A stretch of DNA of 64,000 nt from Treponema sp. (GCA_024695475.1 JAILIC010000008.1:1-64000), one strand, 5' to 3'. Positions 8,106 through 17,170 are shown, counted from the first letter of the stretch. Program-made: numbers and translations. Notes: generated by a model not told the origin, from the sequence alone.

Positions 8106-9032
8106 TTATTTACTATTGTGCAATAACCATGTTGCAGTTGCTTCATCAGTAATCAAAATACTCAAATACTTTGCCTTTATTGCTGCTTTTATGGCTTGGT
8201 ATTTTGTCTCTCCTCCTGCAATCGCAATGACATTTTGCAATTGCTTTAGATCTTCCAAGGAGTAGGTGATGAGGTGTTCTTCTGCACTTGTGGTTATAGG
8301 TTTGCCGTCCTTGTCAAAGAACTGAGCCAATACATCTCCTACTGCACCACGTATTTTGAGAAAATCAAAATCGGTTTTTGGAATGATACTTGATTTTATA
8401 ACTGTTGCTCCCTCGTCCATGCCGCCGACGCCGATAATTGAGCATGTTGCATTTTTGTGCATCTGAGAGATTTCTATAACTGCTGCTTCTGATTTTATGG
8501 CCTCAACCATCTCTTTGGTAGAGGCTTTTAACGGAGCAGGAATTAAATACATGTTTGAGTTATTGATAGGTATCTGGGTATTGAGTAGATAAATGCTTGC
8601 TCCCCCAGTGAGAGATACATATGTAGGTTTTTTTTCTGAAATTTTAGAAAAATAGTTCATTACCTGACAGGTTGTATTACCATATCCTACATTGATGAGA
8701 GGGTTATCGGAAAAGTATTCATCTAAATATAATGCTCCAGCGTGTGCTAGTGCATCTGTCAGTTTTGTGCTATCGGTATCGTTATCATTTGGTATGACAA
8801 AGGCATCCTTTAAGTTATACGTTTGGATCAAGTCTTGTTCAACTTGTACACGATCATTATATTGGCTTTTAATTTTGATCTGTATAACGCCCTCTTGTTC
8901 TGCTTTTTCAAGTAATCGAAGCACGCGCATGCGAGATATGTTCAGTTTTTCTGCAATCTCTTTTTGAGTCTTTTTTTGAACATAATAGTACCACGCTGAG
9001 CGTATGACTAGTTCCTTTTCACTATCTATCAT
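8106..9032 (-). CDS. lsrR: LsrR, SorC/DeoR-type repressor of the lsr genes
   Basis: A 308-residue regulator with an N-terminal winged helix-turn-helix (about residues 20-55; KTQKEIAEKLNISRMRVLRLL) and a C-terminal sugar-binding SorC domain that would bind phospho-AI-2. Motifs shared with LsrR of E. coli include SLTGGASIYLL, NMYLIPAPLKAS, IRGAVGDVLAQFFD and IAGGETKYQAI. It is divergent from lsrA and heads the lsrR-lsrK-cupin unit. A palindrome (9072-9083) just downstream of its own promoter suggests autorepression. LsrR normally represses both arms of the system until phospho-AI-2 accumulates. Confidence 0.93.
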   Translation of the reverse strand: MIDSEKELVIRSAWYYYVQKKTQKEIAEKLNISRMRVLRLLEKAEQEGVIQIKIKSQYNDRVQVEQDLIQTYNLKDAFVIPNDNDTDSTKLTDALAHAGALYLDEYFSDNPLINVGYGNTTCQVMNYFSKISEKKPTYVSLTGGASIYLLNTQIPINNSNMYLIPAPLKASTKEMVEAIKSEAAVIEISQMHKNATCSIIGVGGMDEGATVIKSSIIPKTDFDFLKIRGAVGDVLAQFFDKDGKPITTSAEEHLITYSLEDLKQLQNVIAIAGGETKYQAIKAAIKAKYLSILITDEATATWLLHNSK

Positions 9033-9071
9033 TATAGGGTTTCACTCACCTTTTAAATTTGTTTCATTGAT

Positions 9072-9083
9072 GAACAAAAGTTC
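9072..9083. promoter_or_regulatory. candidate LsrR operator, lsrR side
   Basis: The palindrome GAAC-AAAA-GTTC lies about 5-16 bases downstream of the predicted lsrR transcription start. An identical 12-mer occurs in the same relation to the lsrA promoter, so both arms probably share one repressor. Confidence 0.7.
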
Positions 9084-9094
9084 GTTTTATGAAT

Positions 9095-9123
9095 ATAATA
9101 ACATGACAATTTCAAATCTGCAA
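9095..9123 (-). promoter_or_regulatory. lsrR-lsrK-cupin promoter
   Basis: On the minus strand: TTGCAG (9118-9123), 17-base spacer, TATTAT (9095-9100). The predicted start is near 9088, about 56 bases before the lsrR ATG. Confidence 0.65.
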
Positions 9124-9207
9124 TAAAATATTTTATTTTTTTTATCCCCGATTTTTGGATATAAATCCCTGCTGCTGTAAATTTATGTAATTTTTTCTAT
9201 TTTTAAT

Positions 9208-9236
9208 TTGACAATTTGAAATTTCGGATTTACACT
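9208..9236 (+). promoter_or_regulatory. lsrACDBF promoter
   Basis: TTGACA (9208-9213), 17-base spacer, TACACT (9231-9236); expected start near 9243. Of the 307-base lsrR-lsrA intergenic region, only this promoter, the opposing one and two palindromes are recognisable. Confidence 0.8.
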
Positions 9237-9259
9237 TAAAATGAAAATGTTCTTATGTT

Positions 9260-9271
9260 GAACAAAAGTTC
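9260..9271. promoter_or_regulatory. candidate LsrR operator, lsrA side
   Basis: A second exact GAAC-AAAA-GTTC palindrome, about 18 bases downstream of the predicted lsrA start. It fits a repressor that blocks promoter clearance. Confidence 0.7.
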
Positions 9272-9345
9272 ATTTTTATATCTGGTTTGTAACACAAGCA
9301 AGGCAGGTTGCAACCGGGCGTATTGAAAAAAATGGGAGAATGAAC

Positions 9346-10863
9346 ATGGCTGAAGAAAAAGCTTTGCCAATGCTTTCTGTAAAAAATGTACATAAAAGTT
9401 TTGGATCCAATGCGGTTCTAAAAGGAATAGACTTGGATGTATATCCTGGTGAAGTGCTTGCCATGATTGGCGGCAACGGTGCCGGTAAAAGTACATTGGT
9501 TAAATGTATTATGGGTATACATCGTCCAGATGAAGGCTCGATTTTTATTGATGGTAAACAGTTGCGGGCTGGTGTTCCTTCTGCTGCTTTGGATGTTGGT
9601 GTCTATCTTATCCCGCAGGAACCGATGTTGTTTCCAAATATGACTTTGGAAGAAAATGTTCTTATGGGAATTAAAGGTGATGCAAAAGAGCTTCATAAAA
9701 AGTTGCTTGGCATTTTGGATCAGTTAAAGTGGAAGCTTGATTTGTGTCGTAGTGCCCGTACGCTTTCTATTGCAGAGCAACAGCTTGTTGAGATCCTTCG
9801 TGGCTTGATGAGAGAAGCTCGTGTCATGTTCTTTGATGAGCCTACATCATCATTAACTTTTGATGAAGTTAATTCATTGTTTTCTATTATAAAAGATTTG
9901 CAGAAGAAAAAAGTAAGCATTATTTATATCACGCACCGTATGAATGAAGTATTTGAAATTGCAAACAGTATTTGTTTGTTGGTTGACGGTGTTATTACCA
10001 TGAAAGGTGATGTTAAAGATTTTACCTATGACATGCTCTTGAAAGGTTTAATGCAGAAAAACAAAGAACAGAAGGTATCTACAGTTGTAGAAGCTGGAGG
10101 TTCCGCCGGGCCTTGTAAAAAAGAACTGGTAATGTCCTTAAAGAATTTTACTGGCTATGGTTTTGCTGATGTTAATCTTGATATTTATTCTGGCGAAATA
10201 CTTGGAATGGCAGGCGTTGTCGGTGCAGGTCGTACAGAACTTGCAACAACGTTGTTTGGTAGAGATAAGGTACTTTCTGGACAAGTCACTCTTAATGGCG
10301 AGGATGTTACCGGTCTTGGTACCAAGGCAATGATTGCTAAGGGTGTCAATTATTTGCCGGAAGATCGCTTTTTGAATGGTATTTTTAAGTTGTCAACAGT
10401 ACGCAACAATGTCATCTCTGCATGTATTAATAAAGAAAAAGGTGTTTTCGTAAAACCTGCAGAAGAAAAACGGGTGGCACAAAAGTATATCGGAGATTTC
10501 CATATAAAAGTAACTGGTGATGATCAGATTATGGGTTCTTTGTCTGGTGGTAATCAGCAAAAGGTTATTTTAGGGCGATGTTTTTCTACAACTCCAAAGG
10601 TTGTTATCCTTGATGAGCCTACGCGCGGTGTTGATGCTGGAGCCCGTAGTGATGTCTATGCGATTATTCAGGAATTAAAGAAAACTGGAATTGCAATTGT
10701 TCTTATTAGTTCCGATATGGAAGAAATTATGGCTTTGAGTGATCGCGTTGTAACTATGTATCGCGGTAGGATCAATCACGAGTTTATGAAAGATCAAATC
10801 AATGAAGATAATTTGATGGCCGCATCATTTGGAGTTACAAAAACTAAGGAGATTTCAAAATGA
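9346..10863 (+). CDS. lsrA: LsrA, AI-2 importer ATPase
   Basis: This is the energy-coupling ATPase of the AI-2 ABC importer, at the inner face of the membrane. It has two fused nucleotide-binding domains like RbsA. The first has Walker A GGNGAGKST, signature LSIAEQQLVEIL and Walker B VMFFDEPTS; the second has the degenerate loop GVVGAGRTE, signature LSGGNQQK and VVILDEPTRGVDAG. An in-frame ATG lies at 9340, but the GGGAG ribosome-binding site (9334-9338) leaves only one base before it, whereas ATG 9346 has a 7-base spacing and is preferred (505 aa). It overlaps lsrC by four bases. Confidence 0.93.
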   Translation: MAEEKALPMLSVKNVHKSFGSNAVLKGIDLDVYPGEVLAMIGGNGAGKSTLVKCIMGIHRPDEGSIFIDGKQLRAGVPSAALDVGVYLIPQEPMLFPNMTLEENVLMGIKGDAKELHKKLLGILDQLKWKLDLCRSARTLSIAEQQLVEILRGLMREARVMFFDEPTSSLTFDEVNSLFSIIKDLQKKKVSIIYITHRMNEVFEIANSICLLVDGVITMKGDVKDFTYDMLLKGLMQKNKEQKVSTVVEAGGSAGPCKKELVMSLKNFTGYGFADVNLDIYSGEILGMAGVVGAGRTELATTLFGRDKVLSGQVTLNGEDVTGLGTKAMIAKGVNYLPEDRFLNGIFKLSTVRNNVISACINKEKGVFVKPAEEKRVAQKYIGDFHIKVTGDDQIMGSLSGGNQQKVILGRCFSTTPKVVILDEPTRGVDAGARSDVYAIIQELKKTGIAIVLISSDMEEIMALSDRVVTMYRGRINHEFMKDQINEDNLMAASFGVTKTKEISK

Positions 10864-11864
10864 ATTGCTTTCAGAATGTAAAACGTTTTTTAAAAATACG
10901 TGAAGTGTTTTCTCTGATAGTTGTTGTTGTTTTGTTTTTAATTGTTGGTCTTGTAAATCCCGACTTTTTACAAAAACGTAATTTGATGCAGACTATCAAT
11001 TCCAGTGTTGTTTTTGGTTTGCTGTCCATAGGTATTTCATTTGTTCTTATCATTGGTGAAATTGACGTATCTATCGGTGCTGTTATGGGATTGACTGCTG
11101 CTATAAGTGCAACAATGATACGTGATGGTTCTCCTGTATTTTTGGCTGTCATCGTAGCTATTTGTGTTGGAGCATTGTGCGGTTTGTTTAACGGTATTGG
11201 CCTTATGTATCTCAAGATACCGTCAATCATTATTACTCTAGGTACCAATGGTATTATCCGTGGTCTCATTTATGTGTATACAAACGGTAAGTGGGTAGAG
11301 AATGTTCCCTATGATTACAAGGCTTTGAGTCAGATTACCTGTGGTGGTATTACCCTTTTTTATTGGGGAACCATACTTGTCGCTCTACTGGGTACATTCT
11401 TCTTGAAAAAGGTACCTCGTGGCCGTAATTATGCAGCAGTTGGAGATAACGTCGGTGGCGCCACTTTGATAGGTATTCCTATCTATTTTACTAAGATTAG
11501 TGCATTTGTGCTTTCTTCGGTTTTTGCTTCAATAGCTGGTCTTATTTATGTCAGCCGAATCGGATTTGTAACACCAATTGCTGGTAACGGATATGAGATG
11601 AAAGCTATAGCTGCTTGTGTTCTTGGTGGTATAAGTCTTTCTGGTGGTGTGGGATCACTGGTTGGTGCAATGATTGGTGCTATTATTATGGCTTCTATCG
11701 ATCGTATTTTGGTATTCCTTAAGTTTTCTTCTGATTTTGATGGAACAATTACAGGTATTTTGTTGATCACCATTGTTGCAGTAGATGCTTTGTTGCAACA
11801 CCACGCAATAGAAAAATCTCGTCGTATGCGATTGCTTGCAAAAACGGCGCAGGAGGATAAGTAA
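10860..11864 (+). CDS. lsrC: LsrC, AI-2 importer permease
   Basis: A 334-residue polytopic membrane protein of the RbsC-type branched permease family, one half of the AI-2 channel. About nine or ten hydrophobic segments are visible, beginning VFSLIVVVVLFLIVGLVNP. Family motifs include SIGISFVLIIGEIDVSIGAVMGL and GNGYEMKAIAACVLGG. The start overlaps lsrA (ATGA) and the stop is two bases before lsrD, so the importer subunits are co-translated. Assignment as LsrC rather than LsrD follows gene order. Confidence 0.9.
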   Translation: MNCFQNVKRFLKIREVFSLIVVVVLFLIVGLVNPDFLQKRNLMQTINSSVVFGLLSIGISFVLIIGEIDVSIGAVMGLTAAISATMIRDGSPVFLAVIVAICVGALCGLFNGIGLMYLKIPSIIITLGTNGIIRGLIYVYTNGKWVENVPYDYKALSQITCGGITLFYWGTILVALLGTFFLKKVPRGRNYAAVGDNVGGATLIGIPIYFTKISAFVLSSVFASIAGLIYVSRIGFVTPIAGNGYEMKAIAACVLGGISLSGGVGSLVGAMIGAIIMASIDRILVFLKFSSDFDGTITGILLITIVAVDALLQHHAIEKSRRMRLLAKTAQEDK

Positions 11865-11866
11865 AA

Positions 11867-12850
11867 ATGACACTTTCTGATATCCGAAAAAAGATAAACT
11901 TTGGCAACGAGTTGATGCTTGTTTGCGTTATTGTCTGTGAAATAGTTTTATTTGGTTTTTTAAATCCTCGCTTTTTGCGTCCTGTTGTCCTTTGTGGTTC
12001 AATAAATGACTTTATTTCTATTTGTATCATAGCGCTCTTTGAGACAATGGTTATTATTGCCGGTGGTATGGATATCCAGGCAGGCTCTATTGTGGGATTG
12101 TCTTCGATTGTTGTTGGTGTTGTCTGGCAGCAATGTGGTCTTAATATCTGGGCGGCCTGTGTTGTAGCAATTATCGCGGGTGCAATATGTGGTTTGTTTA
12201 GTGGTTTTATTATTGCGTATGCTAAAGTACAACCAATGGTTGTTACTTTAGGTGGCTCTTTCTTGTATTCTGGTTTGGCAATTTCTATTACCCGATTGGC
12301 AAAGGTTGAGTTGTATAAAGGAATCGGAGGTTTTCCTGAGGTATTTACTGGATTTACCAAATTCCGATTTTTTAAGGTTATTCCATTTCAGATTTTGCTC
12401 TTTCTTGTATTGATTGCTATCGCTTATGTCATCCTGCATAAGACTAAGTATGGCAGATACATTTATATGTGCGGTATCAATCCAAATGCGGCTGAGTTTT
12501 CAGGAATTAATACAAAGGTTGTCATTATGACGACATACGCATTGTGTGGTATGGGTGCTGCGTTGGCTGGCATTGTATTGACTTCTTATTTGGGTACTGC
12601 AAAGGCCGATTTTGGTAAGGAATTGACGCTTCCTATTATCACTGCTGTTGTTTTAGGTGGCACGTCTATTACAGGAGGTGTTGGTACAATTGTCGGTACG
12701 GCGCTGTCTGCTCTTGTAATAGGTATTATGCGTTTTGGTTTGTCTATGGCAGGTCTGAATACGCAATATCTGGATATTCCAGTTGGTATTCTTCTTATTA
12801 TTATCGTTGCATTCCGTGCTCTGTCTGGAAAAGAAAGAGCTGGAAAATAA
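11867..12850 (+). CDS. lsrD: LsrD, AI-2 importer permease
   Basis: A 327-residue paralogue of LsrC with the same topology; together they should form the transmembrane heterodimer. It shows FETMVIIAGGMDIQAGSIVGL, GINPNAAEFSGINTK and LTLPIITAVVLGGTSITGGVGT, all typical of this permease family. It follows lsrC with a two-base gap and precedes lsrB, in the order used by the enteric operon. Confidence 0.9.
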   Translation: MTLSDIRKKINFGNELMLVCVIVCEIVLFGFLNPRFLRPVVLCGSINDFISICIIALFETMVIIAGGMDIQAGSIVGLSSIVVGVVWQQCGLNIWAACVVAIIAGAICGLFSGFIIAYAKVQPMVVTLGGSFLYSGLAISITRLAKVELYKGIGGFPEVFTGFTKFRFFKVIPFQILLFLVLIAIAYVILHKTKYGRYIYMCGINPNAAEFSGINTKVVIMTTYALCGMGAALAGIVLTSYLGTAKADFGKELTLPIITAVVLGGTSITGGVGTIVGTALSALVIGIMRFGLSMAGLNTQYLDIPVGILLIIIVAFRALSGKERAGK

Positions 12851-12889
12851 ATTGGTGTATATTTCTTAGAAGAAATAGGAGGAAAAAAC

Positions 12890-13966
12890 ATGAAAAAGTT
12901 GTTGTTGGCTGCATTGACAGTAATGTTAGCGGGCAGTATGGTTTTTGCTGGTGGAAAATCTGATGGTTCATCTGGCGGAAAAAAGAAGGATGTTGTTGTT
13001 GTCTTTATTCCAAAAATCAGTGGCAATGCTTTCTTTGAAGTAGCTAATGAAGGTGCTCAGGAACTCGCAAAGAAAGTTGGTTTTACAATTAAATATGATG
13101 GTAGCCCAGACGCAGCTGTTGCTAACCAGGTTAATATCATTAACAATGCGGTACAGCAGGGTGCTGATGCAATTGTTATATCAACACTTGATGCAGGTGG
13201 TGTTGATCAGGCTTTGAAGGCTGCTCGTAATGCTGGTGTAGCAGTTATGACATGGGACTCTGATGCTGTTGCTTCAACTCGTCAGCTGATGACATCTCAG
13301 GGTACCCCTGAGATTCTTGGAAAGATGCTCGTTGACATGGGTGTTGATTCTTTGAAGGAACGTGGTAAGGATCCTAAATCTGCTATCAAGTACTGCTGGC
13401 ACTATTCACAGGCAACAGTAACTGATCAGAACTCTTGGCAGGTTGCTGGTGAAGAGTACATTAGAAAGAACTATCCATCTTGGGTAAATGTTGCTCCAGA
13501 TAACTACTATAGCAATCAGGATGCTGAAAAAGCTATCACTGTTGGTGAAGCAGTTCTTTCTGCTCACAAAGATATCGATTTGATTATCTGTAACGATTCA
13601 ACTGCATTGCCAGGACAGTTGCAGGCAGCTCAGAACCTTGGTTTAAACAAAGATAAGGTATCTATTACCGGTTTTGCAACTCCAAATGCTATCAAAGATT
13701 ACTGCCGTGCAGGTATCTTGACCAGATGGGGTCTGTGGGATGTTAAGATTCAGGGTGGAATCGCTTGTTACTTGGCATACTGGGCAGCAACTGGCCACAC
13801 AATGAAAGTTGGTGACACTATCAATATCCCAACTATCGGTGATGTTAAGATTGAACCAAATACCGTTCTTGAACCTGGTGCTTATACTGCATCTGATTCT
13901 GGTGTTGTTCTTTTGCCAGAGCGCGCAGTCTTTACAAAAGACAATATGGATAACTATAATTTCTAA
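12890..13966 (+). CDS. lsrB: LsrB, AI-2-binding periplasmic protein
   Basis: A secreted substrate-binding protein of the periplasmic-binding-protein I fold that delivers AI-2 to LsrACD. A signal peptide covers about residues 1-20 (MKKLLLAALTVMLAGSMVFA) with no lipobox Cys. Residues aligning with the known ligand contacts of enteric LsrB are K42 (FIPKISG), D123 (MTWDSD), D179 and Q180 (TVTDQNSW). The enteric Pro and Ala contacts appear as N235 and S237 (ICNDSTALPG). The C-terminus, VVLLPERAVFTKDNMDNYNF, matches LsrB closely. The AGGAGG ribosome-binding site is strong, as expected for an abundant binding protein. Confidence 0.92.
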   Translation: MKKLLLAALTVMLAGSMVFAGGKSDGSSGGKKKDVVVVFIPKISGNAFFEVANEGAQELAKKVGFTIKYDGSPDAAVANQVNIINNAVQQGADAIVISTLDAGGVDQALKAARNAGVAVMTWDSDAVASTRQLMTSQGTPEILGKMLVDMGVDSLKERGKDPKSAIKYCWHYSQATVTDQNSWQVAGEEYIRKNYPSWVNVAPDNYYSNQDAEKAITVGEAVLSAHKDIDLIICNDSTALPGQLQAAQNLGLNKDKVSITGFATPNAIKDYCRAGILTRWGLWDVKIQGGIACYLAYWAATGHTMKVGDTINIPTIGDVKIEPNTVLEPGAYTASDSGVVLLPERAVFTKDNMDNYNF

Positions 13967-13982
13967 ATTAGTATAGTACGAT

Positions 13983-14085
13983 GTACGGCTGTAATAGCGG
14001 TGCACCGTACTAGAAAGCGACTGAGTCAAGAGCTTGCGCAGGAGCAGATACGTTTTTTTGTTCTGCGCAGTATCTTAACCAGTCG
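13983..14085 (+). promoter_or_regulatory. structured RNA element between lsrB and lsrF
   Basis: In the 146-base gap, GTACGG (13983-13988) pairs with CCGTAC (14005-14010). Then CGACTG (14018-14023) pairs with CAGTCG (14080-14085), enclosing TGCGCAG (14035-14041) paired with CTGCGCA (14063-14069). No terminal T-run follows, so it is more likely an mRNA processing or stabilising element, or a weak attenuator lowering lsrF relative to lsrB. Confidence 0.6.
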
Positions 14086-14112
14086 TATTTTATATTTATA
14101 GGGAGAAAAAAA

Positions 14113-14997
14113 ATGGCAGATTTAGACGGTCTCAAGGTTGCCCATGATTATCATGTAGATACCCCGTTTGCAATTGATGGAAGTTTTCATGTAAAAGGTG
14201 CTGGAAATTTGGATTGGGGAATGAAAAAGCATTTGTCCAATATCTTTAATCCTGTCTCTGGCAACACGGTGATGTTTGCTTTTGATCATGGATATTTCAT
14301 GGGATCTGTATCAGGATTGGAACGTTTGGATTTATTAATTCAAACATTATCTCCTCATGTTGATGTTCTTATGGCTACTCGTGGGGCTTTACGTACTAGT
14401 GTCCGTCCTGATTGTAAAAAAGCTGTTGCATTACGTATTAGTTCTGGTTCATCAATGCTTAATGAAGATTTGAGCCATGAAGTTATCGCTGTTAATATTG
14501 AAGATGCTATACGTATGAATGCAGATTGTGTAGCAGTTCAGACTTTTATAGGTGCAGATGGACAGTTAGAGAGTATCGATAATCTTTCACATGCTATCAA
14601 TGCGGCAATGCGTTATAGTATTCCAACTTTGGGTGTTGTAGCTGTCGGAAAGAATATGGAGAGAACTCCTAAATATTTTAAATTGGCAACTCGTATTATA
14701 GCAGAGCTTGGTGCCAATATGGTAAAAACATATTATTGTGAAAATTTTGATGAAGTTGTAGCTGCATGTCCTGTTCCTATCGTTGTAGCTGGTGGTAAAA
14801 AATTGCCAGAAAATGAAGCATTGACTATGGCATATCAAGCTATTAGTCAGGGAGCACATGGACTTGATATGGGACGTAATATTTTCCAGAGTTTACATCC
14901 TGTACAGATGGCTGATGCTATCGGTAAGATTGTTCATGAAAAATATACCGATAAAGAGGCTTTTGAATATTTTACTGAGCAAATTAATAAAAAATAA
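14113..14997 (+). CDS. lsrF: LsrF, phospho-AI-2 thiolase
   Basis: A cytoplasmic enzyme of the DhnA/class I aldolase-like TIM-barrel family. In E. coli LsrF transfers the acetyl group of the isomerised phospho-AI-2 to CoA, ending the signal. The 294 residues fit LsrF (about 291) along the whole length: MADLDGLKVAHDYHVD start, VMFAFDHGYFMG, VDVLMATRGALRTSV, GANMVKTYYCENF and PVPIVVAGGKKLPE. Last gene of the rightward operon, after a structured 146-base gap and a GGGAG ribosome-binding site, and followed by a terminator. Confidence 0.93.
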   Translation: MADLDGLKVAHDYHVDTPFAIDGSFHVKGAGNLDWGMKKHLSNIFNPVSGNTVMFAFDHGYFMGSVSGLERLDLLIQTLSPHVDVLMATRGALRTSVRPDCKKAVALRISSGSSMLNEDLSHEVIAVNIEDAIRMNADCVAVQTFIGADGQLESIDNLSHAINAAMRYSIPTLGVVAVGKNMERTPKYFKLATRIIAELGANMVKTYYCENFDEVVAACPVPIVVAGGKKLPENEALTMAYQAISQGAHGLDMGRNIFQSLHPVQMADAIGKIVHEKYTDKEAFEYFTEQINKK

Positions 14998-15022
14998 GTA
15001 AATATCTCCTATTCCTATTTGG

Positions 15023-15058
15023 GCGGCTTACCTTTTTTAAGATAGGCCGCTTTTTTTT
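15023..15058 (+). terminator. terminator of the lsrACDBF operon
   Basis: GCGGC (15023-15027) pairs with GCCGC (15046-15050), supported by TTA/TAA inside, followed by eight T (15051-15058). Confidence 0.85.
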
Positions 15059-15091
15059 AATTGTCTTTTATTTTTTTAAGGTTTTATTAAT

Positions 15092-15120
15092 TTGCCATGT
15101 CAAATATGCCGTGGTATACT
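15092..15120 (+). promoter_or_regulatory. promoter of the 15164 chemoreceptor gene
   Basis: TTGCCA (15092-15097), 17-base spacer, TATACT (15115-15120): a standard housekeeping promoter, not a flagellar sigma-28 one. It gives a leader of about 37 bases. Confidence 0.7.
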
Positions 15121-15163
15121 ATTTTAATATAGAATAGTATTTCAGAAAAAAGGAGTGAAAAAA

Positions 15164-17170
15164 ATGAAGCTGAGGTCTAAGTTCTTTCTGCTATCATTAA
15201 TGATAGTTGTTATGATGAGTTTACTTTCATTTGGACTTATGCTCGTTACAACTCGTCTCGTTTCATTAAAAAACTATCAGTATGTATTAACACGAGTTCA
15301 GTATGATATTGCTGATATTTCTGATTATATTAATAAATTGATGTATATTGGTGCTGATATTGATACGATGTATGAAGATTGGCAGCGAAAATATGAATCG
15401 ACAACTGTTGATTTTGATTTTTTGCAGAATAGTCCTACACGAAAACAGTTGCCAAGCGAAGATGAGGAATTGCTTAGCCAACAGGCTGCGTTTTGGATTA
15501 TACTTCAAACTCGTTTTAATTCGTTTGATCAGCATCTTAAGGCTATCCGCGGTTTGGATATCGTAAAAAAGTTAAAGTATCCTATTATGTCTAAAGGTTT
15601 GATGTTGGATACTTCTGGTATGGAAGGTACGGCAAATCTTAATTTTGAGACGCTGGTGTTGCAATCTGAAATGAATACATTGCGTACTGCAAAGGATAGC
15701 GTTACGCAGGTTGTAGATTTGCTGTCTGAAGATATTAAAAATATTGTTGACTTACAGACTAAGCAGGTGTTTATTAGTGCTGTTATTGTTTGTGTTTTAT
15801 GTTCAGCTTTAGTTTTGTTCTTGATTGCTATGATAACTGGTCGCATTGTAAAACGTGTTGGTCATGTTAATCAATTGTCGACTGAATTGTCTCAGAAGGA
15901 TTTGACTCAACGGACGTTGGTTAGTGGACATGATGAAATTGCTGTTATGATGAAAAATCTTAATAGTACGGTCTCTGAGTTAAACCACTTTATTATTATT
16001 GCTCAACAAAGTGCATCTCGTGCCTTGTTGTCTAGTTCCGAAATTAATGATTCTACTACTGATACGGCTGCTGCTATTACTGAGATTACTAAGAGTGTTG
16101 AATTGATGAGTCAGCAGTTTGAAAAACTTGCAAAATCAGTACAAAGTACTGTTGACTCAACTGGAAGTATTGGTAGTGGCGTTAATACATTGGTGCAGAA
16201 AAATAGTGAACAGACACATGCTATTTCTGAAACTGATACGGCTGTACATGAAGTTGCAAATACACTAGAAACAATCAGTCAAAATGCACAACAATTGACG
16301 CATCATGCAGAGGCTATGCAAGATTTGGTAAATGATGGTGATAGTAAAATTGCCTCTACCAATGAAATTTTGAGTCGTATTACTGGTCAACTTGATGAAG
16401 TTAGTGAGATTGTTACGATTATCAATGCAATTGCACAACAAACCAATATGTTGTCTATGAATGCAGCTATTGAGTCAGCTCATGCTGGTGAGGCTGGAAA
16501 GGGCTTTAGTGTTGTTGCTGATGAAATTAGAAAGCTTGCTGAGTCTACAAGTGAAAATGCTAAACAAATCAATACATCAATTAATGGTATTGTCGAAAAA
16601 GTAAAAGAAGCAAATGGATCAAGTAATACTGCAGCTCAGGCTTTTGAACGGGTAAGTGAAAGTGCAAGAGTAATGTTAAACTCTTCAAAAGATATTTCTT
16701 TGGGTATTGATCGCATTGATGAGCGGACTAAACGAATTACAGAAAACACTTCTAATATTGCTGCTACTGCTGATCAAATTAATGGATACTGTGATAATCT
16801 TGCGGTTCAACAGGAAAATATTACTCGTAATGTTACATTGATGAGTGATATTTTTGAGCAGTCTAAGAGTGGTATAAAGGAAATAAGTCTCGGCACTGAA
16901 GATATTGTTGCAATGATGTCTGACGTTAGTGCTCAAAGTTCTGAAAGTTATCAAAAGATGGAAGAATTACGTCAGCTATTGGATACTTTCAAGACTGATC
17001 AAGTTGCTGATGAGGAAGAACAGTCGGCAAAACTTGCTTCTGAAGAAGGAGAAAGTTCGGAGAATGCTTCTTCAGATACGATCTCTGCTGATGGTGAGGC
17101 AAGTCAGCTGGAACAGGCAGAAAAAACTGAAGAAGTAATTACTGTCGATTCACTTTCTGAGGGGCAATGA
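15164..17170 (+). CDS. methyl-accepting chemotaxis protein (canonical tip)
   Basis: A membrane chemoreceptor of 668 residues. TM1 lies at about residues 5-27, followed by about 150 residues of mostly helical periplasmic sensor, TM2 (VFISAVIVCVLCSALVLFLIA), a HAMP linker, and a long coiled-coil signalling domain whose tip is canonical (INAIAQQTNMLSMNAAIESA, then GKGFSVVADEIRKLAE). The Glu/Ser-rich tail lacks a clear CheR-tethering pentapeptide. A GTG at 15155 is in frame but overlaps the AAGGAG ribosome-binding site, so ATG 15164 is chosen. It sits next to the lsr operon but has its own promoter; AI-2 sensing is possible but not shown. Its 3' end overlaps the convergent permease gene by 32 bases. 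Confidence 0.93.
   Translation: MKLRSKFFLLSLMIVVMMSLLSFGLMLVTTRLVSLKNYQYVLTRVQYDIADISDYINKLMYIGADIDTMYEDWQRKYESTTVDFDFLQNSPTRKQLPSEDEELLSQQAAFWIILQTRFNSFDQHLKAIRGLDIVKKLKYPIMSKGLMLDTSGMEGTANLNFETLVLQSEMNTLRTAKDSVTQVVDLLSEDIKNIVDLQTKQVFISAVIVCVLCSALVLFLIAMITGRIVKRVGHVNQLSTELSQKDLTQRTLVSGHDEIAVMMKNLNSTVSELNHFIIIAQQSASRALLSSSEINDSTTDTAAAITEITKSVELMSQQFEKLAKSVQSTVDSTGSIGSGVNTLVQKNSEQTHAISETDTAVHEVANTLETISQNAQQLTHHAEAMQDLVNDGDSKIASTNEILSRITGQLDEVSEIVTIINAIAQQTNMLSMNAAIESAHAGEAGKGFSVVADEIRKLAESTSENAKQINTSINGIVEKVKEANGSSNTAAQAFERVSESARVMLNSSKDISLGIDRIDERTKRITENTSNIAATADQINGYCDNLAVQQENITRNVTLMSDIFEQSKSGIKEISLGTEDIVAMMSDVSAQSSESYQKMEELRQLLDTFKTDQVADEEEQSAKLASEEGESSENASSDTISADGEASQLEQAEKTEEVITVDSLSEGQ

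Noticed and set aside
11767-12360. 197-aa minus-strand frame across lsrC and lsrD
   Set aside because: Its Pro/Thr/Ile-rich sequence is the reverse reading of membrane-protein codons; both permease genes are clearly real.
13983-14085. Known riboswitch class
   Set aside because: The hairpins do not fit any riboswitch core that I can recognise, and no terminator stem follows.
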